A program made the position numbers and the translations under genes. A stretch of DNA of 64,000 bases from Chloroflexota bacterium (GTDB lineage: Bacteria > Chloroflexota > Anaerolineae > Anaerolineales > UBA4823). Each line of letters opens with the position of its first letter. Position 1 is the stretch's first letter. Below the pieces are notes generated by a model, which had not been told where the DNA came from, did not search any database, and saw only the letters and a list, made by a program, of their open reading frames with translations. Where the stretch lies: contig JAKOUW010000017.1 of assembly GCA_029782365.1 (NCBI GenBank), positions 248,001 to 312,000 of the forward strand, in the 5' to 3' direction. Of the stretch, positions 8,934 to 18,149 are shown one piece after another.

Positions 8934-10016
8934 ATGTCCATTTTAGGTTTACACCATATCACCCTGGTTTGCACGGACGCCCAGCGCACCGTAGATTTTT
9001 ACACGCGCGTCCTGGGTTTGCGCCTGGTCAAAAAGACGGTTAATTTCGATGACCCAGCGGCCTATCACCTGTATTTTGGCGACCGCACCGGCAGCCCCGG
9101 CAGCGCCGTGACCTTTTTTGAATGGCGAAATGCCATGCCTGGCAAACCTGGCATCGGCGGCACGCATCACCTGGCGCTGCAGGTCAGCGACCGCCCGGGC
9201 TTACTGCGCTGGAAACGCTACCTGGGCGGTAAAGGCCTGGAAGTCACCGGGCCCTATCACCGCCAGTATTTCGAATCGATTTATTTCAAAGACCCGGATG
9301 GTGTGATCCTGGAAATCGCCACAGTCGGCCCGGGTTGGACGGTTGACGAAGCCCCCGAATCACTGGGGACTGAGCTTCGCCTCCCGCCGCCAGAAAAAGT
9401 GGTGCGCAACCGCGATGAGGCTGCCATCCACGCCGATACCTGGCCGGAGCCGGTTTACGAAATCGACCCGCAAATGGCGCTCAGCCATGGCATGCACCAT
9501 ATCACCGCTATTGCCAGCGACATTCAGCGCACGCATGCTTTTTACAGCGAGCTGCTGGATATGCGGCGCGTCAAGCTGACCACCAATTTCGATGACCCGA
9601 CCTCAGCCCACTGGTATTGGGGGGCTGGCGATGGCCGGCCCGGCACCATTCTGACCTACTTCGAGCGCGACCCACGCCGTGAGCCGCGCGTGCGCATGGG
9701 CAGTGGACAAACGCACCATTTCGCTTTGGCTGTCAAAGACGAAGAGACCCAGTTGGCGTGGCGCGAGAAGCTGCTGCGGGCCGGGCGGCGCGTCTCACCT
9801 GTGATGGATCGGGTATATTTCAAAAGCATTTACACCAATGATCCTGATGGGCACATCGTGGAATTGGCTACCTTAGGTCCTGGCTTCCTGGTGGATGAAC
9901 CGGAGGCTGAGCTGGGTCAGGCCTTGAAGCTGCCCCCCTGGCTGGAGAGCCAGCGTAAATCTATCGAAGCCAGCCTGCAGCCGATTGAGATGGTCGAGCC
10001 CTGCCATGTCTGTTGA
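8934..10016 (+). CDS. Two-domain VOC ring-cleaving dioxygenase, MhqO-like
   Basis: A 360-residue protein made of two vicinal-oxygen-chelate modules, roughly 1-140 and 180-330. Each begins with a metal-ligand histidine pattern (GLHHITLV; GMHHITAI) and ends with a DPDGxxxE pattern (DPDGVILE; DPDGHIVE). This is the layout of ring-cleaving dioxygenases of the LinE/MhqO group, which act on hydroquinone-type compounds. The following esterase overlaps its end by 11 bases, and the MhqO-MhqD pairing is known from Bacillus as a response to quinones. I infer a detoxification role; the substrate is not shown. Confidence 0.82.
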   Translation: MSILGLHHITLVCTDAQRTVDFYTRVLGLRLVKKTVNFDDPAAYHLYFGDRTGSPGSAVTFFEWRNAMPGKPGIGGTHHLALQVSDRPGLLRWKRYLGGKGLEVTGPYHRQYFESIYFKDPDGVILEIATVGPGWTVDEAPESLGTELRLPPPEKVVRNRDEAAIHADTWPEPVYEIDPQMALSHGMHHITAIASDIQRTHAFYSELLDMRRVKLTTNFDDPTSAHWYWGAGDGRPGTILTYFERDPRREPRVRMGSGQTHHFALAVKDEETQLAWREKLLRAGRRVSPVMDRVYFKSIYTNDPDGHIVELATLGPGFLVDEPEAELGQALKLPPWLESQRKSIEASLQPIEMVEPCHVC

Positions 10017-10683
10017 GTCCACGACTGATTTGTATGAAGCTCTGCTGAAGGCGCACGCCAACCAGCCTGTATTGAGAGCAGGTGTGCCTGCCGATTTGGC
10101 CACGGCGGCGATGATCATGCTGCATGGGCGCGGGGCCAGCGCCGCCGATATCCTGGGGTTAAGCGCCGATCTCGAACGAGCTGGCCTGGCGTTCCTGGCG
10201 CCGCAAGCGCCAGAGGGGCGTTGGTATCCCAATCCGTTCCTGGCCCCTCTTGCCAGCAACCAGCCCTGGCTGGACGCCGCCCTCGCACGCCTGCGGCAGT
10301 TGGTGGAAAACCTGGTAAAAGGCGGGCTGAGCAAGGAACGCATCTTTTTGCTGGGCTTTTCGCAGGGCGGCTCGCTGGCGCTCGAATTCGCGGCGCGCAG
10401 TGGACAGCGCTGGGGCGGCGTGTTCGGTTTGAGCGGCTCGGTCATTGGCCCGCCCGCCTCGCCGCGCAGCTACCCATCAGGTTTGTCTGGCACGCCGGTG
10501 CTGTTGGGCTGCAGTGATGCCGATCCTTACATTCCGCAAGCCAGCGTGGAGGAAAGCAGCCGGGTGCTGAGCAGCCTCGGCGCGCAGGTGGACTTGCGCC
10601 TGTACCCCAACCTGGGCCACAGCATCAATGTGGATGAAGTTAAGACCATCCGAGCCGTGCTGCAAAAGGCGCTGGGTTCGTGA
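10006..10683 (+). CDS. Alpha/beta-hydrolase, phospholipase/carboxylesterase family (MhqD-like)
   Basis: A 225-residue esterase with the nucleophile elbow GFSQGG, a conserved HGRGA oxyanion region near the N terminus, a D-x-D acid region (GCSDADPYIP) and the catalytic histidine in NLGHS. The ATG at 10006 lies inside the end of the dioxygenase gene; an upstream in-frame start at 9985 is less likely. The family hydrolyses small carboxyl esters. With the dioxygenase it reproduces the MhqO/MhqD pair, so a role in clearing quinone or ring-cleavage products is a reasonable inference. Confidence 0.85.
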   Translation: MSVESTTDLYEALLKAHANQPVLRAGVPADLATAAMIMLHGRGASAADILGLSADLERAGLAFLAPQAPEGRWYPNPFLAPLASNQPWLDAALARLRQLVENLVKGGLSKERIFLLGFSQGGSLALEFAARSGQRWGGVFGLSGSVIGPPASPRSYPSGLSGTPVLLGCSDADPYIPQASVEESSRVLSSLGAQVDLRLYPNLGHSINVDEVKTIRAVLQKALGS

Positions 10684-11315
10684 TGCCTGCGATTATCCCA
10701 TCCGAGATAGAGCCGCGCGCCGCTTACCGCCTGCTGACCAGCCTGGTGACGCCGCGCCCAATCGCCTGGGTGTCCAGCCTGGGTGCAGATGGCACGCCCA
10801 ACCTGGCGCCTTTTTCATTTTTCAACGCCGTTGCAGGCAGCCCGCCCACTTTGATGGTCTCGGTTGGGCAGCGCCAGGGCCGACCAAAAGACACCTTGCG
10901 CAACGTGCAGGAGACCGGTGAGTTTGTGCTGCACATCGTTGATGAGACGCTGGTCGAAGCGATGAACCTGACTTCGGGCGAGTACGCTTATGAGGTGGAT
11001 GAAATTACCCTGGCTGGCCTGGAAACACTGCCCAGTGAGAGTGTGCGTCCCGTACGCCTGGCAGCGGCGGCGGCTGCCTTGGAATGCCGGGCGACTCAAA
11101 TCGTGCCGGTGCTGGATGCAGCCTACACAATGATCCTGGGACAGGTGCAGCGCATCCACTTGCGGCAGGGCTTGCTGCGCCCGAACGGCCTGGTGGATGC
11201 GCGCCTGCTGCGACCGGTGGCGCGCCTGGGCGGCGATGAGTACACCCGGCTGGGGGAAGTGTTCGAATTAGCCCGCCCGTCTACGGTCCCGGGCTGGCGC
11301 CCAGGATCTGGTTAA
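10683..11315 (+). CDS. Flavin reductase-like FMN-binding protein
   Basis: A 210-residue split-barrel flavoprotein of the flavin-reductase-like family. The early TPRPIAWVSSLGADGTPNLAPFS pattern is the FMN-binding strand region, and the DTLRNVQETGEFV segment is also typical. The ATG at 10683 overlaps the previous TGA, so it is the third gene of the operon. Members reduce or bind FMN and often serve oxygenases or quinone reduction, which suits the neighbours. The last 35 bases run convergently into the next minus-strand gene. Confidence 0.8.
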   Translation: MPAIIPSEIEPRAAYRLLTSLVTPRPIAWVSSLGADGTPNLAPFSFFNAVAGSPPTLMVSVGQRQGRPKDTLRNVQETGEFVLHIVDETLVEAMNLTSGEYAYEVDEITLAGLETLPSESVRPVRLAAAAAALECRATQIVPVLDAAYTMILGQVQRIHLRQGLLRPNGLVDARLLRPVARLGGDEYTRLGEVFELARPSTVPGWRPGSG

Positions 11316-12307
11316 CAAGCGTCAACGTGCCTGCTAATCCATCAAAATCGAAGACATGCCACCAGGTCCCGCTTCCGCTGGTTGGAATCGTCAGATCCAG
11401 AATCAAACCCGAGTTGTCATACACCTGGACGCGCGCCCCACTGCCGGCTAATTCGCCGCTCATTGAATAACGCTGGACAGCGTAAGTATATTTCCCGGCG
11501 GTGAATTGGGATATGGTGACCGTTTCTGGACCATATCCATTCGTGTCATCGATATCCAGGCAGGCAAACGGGCTGACCGAGCATGAGCCACGGTTACCGT
11601 AAAAGACGTAGAACCCTGGCGAACCGGGAACCCATAAGTGCGAGTCTAGTATCTGGAGCATAACTGCGCCAACCGGATTGGCTCGCCAGGTTGATGACGC
11701 CAACACCATTGATGTATGCATTGATATCGCTCGTTTCGGAGGGGAGCAAATCTGCCAAATGCGCACCATCGTGGATGTGTGATGAATATTCATCATATGA
11801 AAAACTGGAACTTCCTGTGTTGCGAAAACGGTAATCAACCCAGGCATATGCCATGTTCGCTTGAAGGGTCACAGTAAAAATGCGGGTTATTTCCTTACCA
11901 TTACCGGTGTCTACTTCGACAACACGGTAACTGCCCTCATCAAGTCCAGATCGAATGGTCTGGACTTGAAATGACTGCATATTCCAATATACACTTTGAT
12001 CAAGCATGCCGCCAGAGGCGATGTGCCCACGAAGGAATGAAGGCTGTCCACTCAAACCGCCGGCTTCAACCCAACCTTTTGGCGCAGAAACCGGGTCGCG
12101 ATTGATCTGCAACCAAAGGACGCCGTTATCTAATCGAATATCCAGCGTGCCATCTCCGGTAAAATCTTGTTCACTCAAAATGAAAGCTGCCGATGTTGGG
12201 TTAGGAAACGGCGAATTAAGCGAGGAACGCCTGGCCTGCGCAGACGCTTCTCCATTAACAAATAGGAAACTCAGAAACAAACACGTGAGTAAGAATACCC
12301 TTCTCAC
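11281..12307 (-). pseudogene. Secreted beta-rich protein with DUF2135/YfaP-like end, broken by a frameshift
   Basis: Two minus-strand frames join into one protein. The upstream frame (12307-11594) begins with a signal peptide (MRRVFLLTCLFLSFLFV...) and contains a TGDGTLDIRLDNG repeat-like stretch. The downstream frame (to 11281) supplies the missing C terminus, with LDIDDTNGYGPETVTI and GKYTYAVQ patterns typical of YfaP/DUF2135 domains. The homologous-looking register changes near 11610-11630, in GC-rich sequence. Either the gene is decayed or one base is wrong in the assembly. Function is unknown; an exported surface or adhesion protein is the likely class. Confidence 0.6.
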
Positions 12308-12575
12308 TGCTGCCTCCAGTTCTCATGAACAAACGCGACCACTTATTATTTTCGCGCTGAGAATAAGGCGGGCAAGCGTCAAATGTCACATAGATGAATT
12401 AAATTATCCGACCTTCGGTCGAAAGATCGGGTTTAGCCTCGGCTCCAAAAACGGAAGACTCTTCATTATTCATAAAAGAATAGAGAGTTCTGGCATACAT
12501 CTGCGGATTACCCACCGTTGGATGAGTGAAATTAAATGGTTTGGATGGGGAACCTGCCAGCATAGTCATCAGCAC

Positions 12576-13613
12576 CTATTTCGTTTCTGTGACTTTGGAG
12601 ATCGTGCGCGGATGCTCGGTATCGTATCCTTTGACACGGGTAAGATGATAGGCAAATAACTGCGCGGGTAAAATGTTTACCAATGGGGACAACCATTCGG
12701 GCATATCCACCGGGACATTCAACGGAACCTGTGCGAGCGACAACGCTCTTTTATCATTGGATATCACAACCAATTCGGCAGAGATAACCGAACGCAGACG
12801 TTTGAGCATGTGGTACATCGAATCAAAAACCCTACCTTTGGCAGCCACAGCAAAGATCGGATATCCTCTATCGACCAATGCGATGGGGCCATGCGCAAAA
12901 TCCGCCGAGGAATATGGCTCAGCAATAATGTATGTCAGCTCTTTGAGTTTCAACGCCCACTCGAATGCAGTTGAATAATCGAAGCCGCGTCCCAGCACAA
13001 CAGTTTGGTCAATGTAACGATAGCGCTGAACAGCTTCTGCGATGAATTCATCCAATTTCAACGCATCCTCAATCCAGTATGAAACTTTTTCTAATTCATG
13101 CCATTGTTTTTTATTTCCATGCAAGGCGGTGGACAGCATAGCAATCGCGGTCAGCGATGTAGTATAGGTTTTTGTTGCTGCAACTGCCTCTTCTGTACCG
13201 GCTCGAATATCAAACACAAAATCGGCGGTGTTTGCCAGGGGAGAGTTTGGTTCATTGGTAATTGCCAACGTCAAACACCTCTGTCGCTTTCCCTCCTCTA
13301 AAACGCTGACAATATCGGGCGATTTGCCTGATTGGGAAATGCCGATTACCAATGCATTCTTCAACAGCGGCGGACGTTTGTAATAAGTGAACAGAGATGG
13401 CGTAGCCAGCGCAAGCGGGAGACCGTTCATTGCACCGAACAGATAATTTGCATAGCGCCCTGCATTATCAGATGTCCCACGCGCCGCGAGAAATATGAAC
13501 TGAATGTCATGTTGCTGAATAACAGACGCGATCTGCTCCACGTTTGTACGCTGGGAAACCAAAAGGGATTGGACCCTCTGGGGCTGTTCTGTGATCTCAG
13601 AAAAAAGGGACAT
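12576..13613 (-). CDS. Double-SIS-domain sugar-phosphate isomerase/deaminase (GlmS-C/AgaS/FrlB-like)
   Basis: A 345-residue protein with two SIS domains (about 30-165 and 195-330) and no glutaminase domain. SIS phosphosugar motifs are ARGTSDNAG and SQSGKSPD; the C-terminal TEHPRTISKVTETK tail matches the catalytic tail of GlmS isomerase domains. Such proteins deaminate or isomerise amino-sugar phosphates. It is the last gene of the minus-strand sugar operon, 33 bases behind the permease, so it would supply the final deamination step to a fructose-type phosphate. The exact substrate is not determined. Downstream bases 12308-12575 hold no gene I can support. Confidence 0.82.
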   Translation of the reverse strand: MSLFSEITEQPQRVQSLLVSQRTNVEQIASVIQQHDIQFIFLAARGTSDNAGRYANYLFGAMNGLPLALATPSLFTYYKRPPLLKNALVIGISQSGKSPDIVSVLEEGKRQRCLTLAITNEPNSPLANTADFVFDIRAGTEEAVAATKTYTTSLTAIAMLSTALHGNKKQWHELEKVSYWIEDALKLDEFIAEAVQRYRYIDQTVVLGRGFDYSTAFEWALKLKELTYIIAEPYSSADFAHGPIALVDRGYPIFAVAAKGRVFDSMYHMLKRLRSVISAELVVISNDKRALSLAQVPLNVPVDMPEWLSPLVNILPAQLFAYHLTRVKGYDTEHPRTISKVTETK

Positions 13614-13646
13614 GCTTCACTTCTCCGTATCGACGGTTCTGATTTA

Positions 13647-14489
13647 CTAACCTTTCAAACCTGAAACCACGACACTTTCAAGAATATATCGTTGGGCAAA
13701 GAAGAAAACGACGATCAATGGAACGGTCGTCAGAACGGCGGCGGTCATGATGGTCGGCCACTGTTGGACGGTATTATTGATATTGTAAAGGGTGGTGACA
13801 TATACAGGCAATGTGTAAAGATCAACCGTTTGCAGGTACATAAGGGGGGTGAGCAGGCTGTTCCACAAACCAACAAACAAAAATGTGGCGATTGTTGCGA
13901 GCGGCGCCTTGACCAATGGCATGACCACCTCCCACCAAATCTGGATATGATTGGCCCCATCGACAAATGCGGATTCATCCAGCTCTTTGGGTATTTGCGC
14001 CATCGCCTGCCTGAGTAAAAAGACCATTGCGGCGCCTCCCGCAAAATATCCGGGAATGATGAGCGGATTGAATGTGCCGATCCAGTTGATCTTGTTGAAG
14101 AAAACATACTGAGGCACGATGAGCGCTTGAGGTGGAATCATCATGGTGGAGAGCATCAAGAAGAACACCAAGTTGCGGCCGGGCCATTCCACGCGGCTGA
14201 AGGCGTAAGAGACGGCGGCAATCGAAAGCAGGGTTCCAGCCAAGGCGAGCGTCACATAAAATACAGAGTTGAAATAGGCGCGCAGGAAGTCATGATTTTG
14301 GAAAATGGCGAGATATGCCTGAAGGGTCGGCTTAACGGGAACCCAAACGATGCCTGGCGAGTTGGTTTCTTGGAGGGTTTTCAGAGAGGATGAGATCATC
14401 CAGAATAACGGGAAACTCATCAGAAGCGTCGCGGCAGTCAGGATCACGTACAACATGATGCTTTTTATCATGGGGAGATATTTCTTCAT
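13647..14489 (-). CDS. Sugar ABC transporter permease, MalG type
   Basis: A 280-residue inner-membrane permease with six predicted helices. The EAA-type loop reads DESAFVDGANHIQIWWEVVMPL, the contact site for the ATPase. An ATG at 14495 abuts AGGAG with no spacing, while the ATG at 14489 is six bases from it, so I choose 14489 (MKKYLP...). It follows the MalF-type gene by 9 bases. No ATPase gene lies in the operon, so a shared MsmX/UgpC-like ATPase encoded elsewhere is needed. Confidence 0.92.
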   Translation of the reverse strand: MKKYLPMIKSIMLYVILTAATLLMSFPLFWMISSSLKTLQETNSPGIVWVPVKPTLQAYLAIFQNHDFLRAYFNSVFYVTLALAGTLLSIAAVSYAFSRVEWPGRNLVFFLMLSTMMIPPQALIVPQYVFFNKINWIGTFNPLIIPGYFAGGAAMVFLLRQAMAQIPKELDESAFVDGANHIQIWWEVVMPLVKAPLATIATFLFVGLWNSLLTPLMYLQTVDLYTLPVYVTTLYNINNTVQQWPTIMTAAVLTTVPLIVVFFFAQRYILESVVVSGLKG

Positions 14490-14498
14490 GACCATCTC

Positions 14499-15653
14499 CT
14501 AATAAACATCGTAGGTCACCCAGCGGTCCTGCAGACGGAACTGGATGATCGTGATAATCAAGATGATCACGAGGACAATCCATGAAATGGCGGAACCGTA
14601 GCCCATCTCAAAATGGCTGAAACTTTTTTGCCAGAGATAATAGACCATGGAAATTGTGGAGGAAACGATGGGCTGGTTATCGTGATATAGAACAAAGATC
14701 GGTTCAAATATCTGCAGAGAATTGATCATGCCGACTACAAGGTTGTAAAAAATATACGGAGTAAGAAGCGGCAGGGAGATACGCCAAAACTTTTGCCAGC
14801 CAGTTGCGCCATCCACCTCGGCAGCTTCGTGCAGTTCCCGGGGGATGTTGTTCAAGCCTGCCAGGAAGATCAACATCATTGCGCCACAGCTCCACACCAT
14901 CAGTAACACGACAGACATCTTAGTCCACAAGGGGCTTTGCACCCAAAGCGGAACACGGTTAGCGGCAGGGAGAGCGTTCTCAACAACCTTATTCAGCAGA
15001 TTAAACTTACCCGTATTCAAACCAAGGAAAAAGGCTGTTACCAGTTCCTGAATATAAATGGCGAGTCGATTGAGATAACTGAAGGGCGGAAAGGCGTTTG
15101 CTGCGGAGCGGATGATCAGGTTGATGATGCCTGTTCCAGTATTCAACATCAGTCGCCAACATAAAAGAACGGCGGTGTTGAATCCCAGGATCACGGGTAA
15201 ATAGAATGCCATGCGGAAGATCCGCTCCCCGCGCGTTCTTTGGTTGAGCAAAACGGCGAGGAGCAGAGCCACGCCAAGCTGTAAAGGCAAACCAATCACC
15301 GTCAAATAAAGCGTGTTGATGATTGAAGCGCGAAAGTTATCATCGCCAAATAAGATCGTTTTATAATTTTCCAACCCAACCCAATTAAGGGGGGTATTGG
15401 AAGTAACGCGATAATCCGTGAAACTCCAATAAAGAGAAAAGGCCAGGGGAACAACCACAAAGATCAAGAAACCCACGATCCAGGGTGAAGCAAACAAATA
15501 ACCAGCGAATGTATTTTCCTGAAAGCGAGTGGATGCCCCTCGCAACCTCGCTATCAAACGGGCAAGCAAGCCTACGCCATAACTGCTGGCAATAATAAAA
15601 CTGACGGTCAGCGCGGCAGTGAACAACACATTGAGATATGGGTTTTCAGGCAT
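14499..15653 (-). CDS. Sugar ABC transporter permease, MalF type
   Basis: A 384-residue permease, longer than usual through an N-terminal helix and linker (residues 1-50) before the standard six-helix core. The EAA loop is HEAAEVDGATGWQKFWRISLPLL. AGGAGAGG precedes the ATG at 15653. It pairs with the MalG-type permease and the binding protein of the same operon. A strong hairpin separates it from the binding-protein gene and may lower its expression relative to that gene. Confidence 0.92.
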   Translation of the reverse strand: MPENPYLNVLFTAALTVSFIIASSYGVGLLARLIARLRGASTRFQENTFAGYLFASPWIVGFLIFVVVPLAFSLYWSFTDYRVTSNTPLNWVGLENYKTILFGDDNFRASIINTLYLTVIGLPLQLGVALLLAVLLNQRTRGERIFRMAFYLPVILGFNTAVLLCWRLMLNTGTGIINLIIRSAANAFPPFSYLNRLAIYIQELVTAFFLGLNTGKFNLLNKVVENALPAANRVPLWVQSPLWTKMSVVLLMVWSCGAMMLIFLAGLNNIPRELHEAAEVDGATGWQKFWRISLPLLTPYIFYNLVVGMINSLQIFEPIFVLYHDNQPIVSSTISMVYYLWQKSFSHFEMGYGSAISWIVLVIILIITIIQFRLQDRWVTYDVY

Positions 15654-15670
15654 AGACCTCTCCTAAGGAT

Positions 15671-15702
15671 AGCTCATTCGGGGACAAGTCCCCGAATGAG
15701 CT
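15671..15702 (-). other. Perfect 15-bp intercistronic hairpin
   Basis: A 15-base arm (15671-15685), AA, and its exact complement (15688-15702) form a very stable stem between the binding-protein stop and the MalF-type start. No U-run follows, so it is unlikely to be a full terminator. As in malE-malF type operons, it probably protects the upstream binding-protein message from 3' decay and sets a high binding protein to permease ratio. Confidence 0.7.
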
Positions 15703-15753
15703 AATTGAATCAGCGGAAGCACTTATGTATTTTGTGCCATCGTATCACAGGAT

Positions 15754-17136
15754 TTATTTACCGAGGGCAGCGGTGTAATCTTTCTGGATTTTGGCTACAG
15801 CTTCTGCGGGAGTGAGCTCTTCGGTGATGACCTTGCCAAGTGCATCCTGCATGATTGTGGAGAGTTTCGCAGATTCCTTGATGCCGGCAAAACCGACGCC
15901 ATATTTTGTAGCGAGTTCCGCTTCACGCTGGAGTTGAGGTGAATCGGTCACAAACCCAAACTGCGCATCGTTGCGAGCCGGGATCAAGCCCATGGTCTCA
16001 TTCCACTTATGGTTGGCATCCTTGGTGAAGGCGAGTTTCAACCATTGGGCGGCGAGATCTTTGTGCTGGCTGTAGTTGGCAACGGCCAGCCAATCATTGA
16101 ACGCGAGCACAACCGGTTTGCTGTTCGGGAAGTTGGCCGGATCACCATTGAATGGATCAATGGATATTTTGCTCCAAATAGGACGGTCAAAGGCAGGAGC
16201 GGCCCACCCTGAATGGGCAAGACAGACTGCGCCATTATTCTTGCCAGAGGCGTCATCCTTGTCGATCACAGAACCCTGTCCTGTGGGAAGCGCTCCAACC
16301 GCATTCGCCGCAGGTCCGTATGTGGCCTGGCGCATATCGAGCATGAATTTTGTGGCGGCAAGCGCTTCGGGAGAATCGAAGTTTGGGGTGCCGTCTGCTT
16401 TATAAAGTTGACCGCCAAGCGAGTAATAGACCAACAACCACCACTGCCAGTCTGCCATGGAGGCCGCGTCGACGGGAACGAGCGCTTGCTGGCTCAAAGA
16501 GTTGGTGGCAGGGTCAATAACAGAAGCCTTCTTCGCAAAGGCAATCCAATCGGCAAAATTCTAAGGCGTTCCAGAGGTCCAGCCGGAAGCTTTCATTAAG
16601 TCGGTACGGCAGAAGACGTACCGTGGAGCAGTGAAGATCGGCAGACCACGAAGCTTGCCATTGTACTTGGCGTTCTCAAGTGCCGGGCCAAAGTTCTTGA
16701 TATCAGGCCATGCGCTTTCACCAAGGTATTGATCCATGTCAGCCAGGCTTTCGCCATACAGAGTGTTCATTTCAGAGCCAAGATTGATGATATCGGGACC
16801 ATCGCCAGCGGCGAAGAAACCGCTGAAGGTGGTATCCCAACCCGACCATGAGCCTTCGGTGATTTCAACCTTCACACCGGGGTTAGCAGCTTCAAAGGCC
16901 GGATTGATATCGCTTTTTAACCATGTTATGGTAGCGGGGGTGTAATCGAGCAGGTAAACTTTCAAGGTCACAGATTTAGCCGCCTCGGTAGGAGCTACCG
17001 TTGCGGCAGGAACCTGGGTCGCGGCGGGGGCTGCTGTGGTCGCGGCAGGAGCCTGCGTTGTACCACCTCCACAGGCGGTCAATATTATGCTAACCATCAC
17101 CAACAAAGACAACGTTGCAAAAAGCTTCTTGTGCAT
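15754..17136 (-). pseudogene. Sugar ABC transporter substrate-binding lipoprotein interrupted by one in-frame TAG
   Basis: Read through, this is a 460-codon extracellular binding protein of the sugar family. It starts with a lipoprotein signal (MHKKLFATL...LTACGGG), an Ala/Thr/Pro linker, then the two-lobe fold (VEITEGSWSGWDTTFSGFFAAGDGPDII...). AAAGGAG precedes the ATG at 17136; an upstream start at 17184 is unlikely. Codon 192 (16561-16563) is TAG, and the frame continues unchanged (NFADWIAFAKKAS...) to 15754. Everything else looks intact, so this is a single-base change, an assembly error or a readthrough site. It supplies substrate to the two permeases downstream. Confidence 0.8.
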
Positions 17137-17246
17137 TTTCTTCTCCTTTTTTTCTTTTTTTTTAAGAATATTGTGACAACTCATTGCGGTTCTTTGATAA
17201 CTCTACAAGTTTCACACTCCTTTCATCGAAGAAAGTAAATCAAGCT

Positions 17247-18095
17247 TCAATGGACCCTCTGAATTCGCTCAATAACATCGCTCATAAACCGGTGTATGAA
17301 TCCTCGGACAAACTCAGCCGGCTCGATGCTTGCATCGTTCATTAAGGAGGTCATATCCATTCCATAGGACAGGCCGACTGCATTGTCCACACCGTGGGAT
17401 TCAAAATAGGTTGCGTTCGCGCGGCGGCGTCCCATGGACGCCAGATCATAGCGCTTACCGCCCACAATTTGCGAATCAAATACACCCAACATAGCAAATT
17501 GCAGGTTTTCGTGATCGGACACGTTCATTGTGACTTTATCTGAATCGTTCATCCAATCAAGCGAACGCCACACTTCACATCCCACGCATCTTTCAGGACG
17601 GTCAACCGAATCCAGTTTTCTAAGGGCTTCGATCACCCTGAGAGCAACTCCCACATGAGTATCATGTTTATCGGCGAGGTTATGTGTATAAACCACATTC
17701 GGCCTGGTTGCGCGCAAGATGTGCAGAATATCCTCCACCGGTTCCTTGCGGGCTGAATCTTTGATTACCTCGCTGGGGAAATCGAGCATAATCTGCGCCG
17801 CAAACTCGCCCACAATTGCAGCTTTACGTTGTTCTTTAAATCGAACGAGGCGCATTTCATCGTCGCTGTAATTCGCATAATCGCTGCTGCGCGGCGAACC
17901 GCGGCCATCGGTGACAACCACCCCGGTGAACCATTTATCTTTTTGCTGAAAACACTCAAGGATGGGCTGCGCCGCCATGATCTCAATATCATCCTGGTGA
18001 GCGGCAAAACACAGATGTGTTGTCCGTTCCACTGCCTGAACTTCAGGCACATGATCAGGTATATATATTTCGGCTGTGCTCAGATGAAATTTCAT
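17247..18095 (-). CDS. PIG-L family N-acetyl-sugar deacetylase
   Basis: A 282-residue LmbE/PIG-L protein. The metal-binding signature is AAHQDDIE (family AHPDDE, with Q for P) and the later HDTHVGV supplies the second histidine. GRGSPRSSDY replaces the usual GxxG loop. The family removes N-acetyl groups from GlcNAc-type sugars or conjugates with zinc. Standing between the binding protein and a ROK-like kinase, it most likely deacetylates the imported amino sugar. The start at 18095 has GGAGA only two bases upstream, which suggests weak initiation. Confidence 0.82.
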   Translation of the reverse strand: MKFHLSTAEIYIPDHVPEVQAVERTTHLCFAAHQDDIEIMAAQPILECFQQKDKWFTGVVVTDGRGSPRSSDYANYSDDEMRLVRFKEQRKAAIVGEFAAQIMLDFPSEVIKDSARKEPVEDILHILRATRPNVVYTHNLADKHDTHVGVALRVIEALRKLDSVDRPERCVGCEVWRSLDWMNDSDKVTMNVSDHENLQFAMLGVFDSQIVGGKRYDLASMGRRRANATYFESHGVDNAVGLSYGMDMTSLMNDASIEPAEFVRGFIHRFMSDVIERIQRVH

Positions 18096-18149
18096 TCTCC
18101 GCTACACATTCTGCTCTCGAGAGGGATTGCTCCCTGCAGAGGCAAGGAT

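Noticed and set aside
16498..17136. Two separate genes for the sugar-binding protein halves
   Set aside because: The halves share one reading frame across the TAG, and the second half has no ribosome site or signal peptide of its own.
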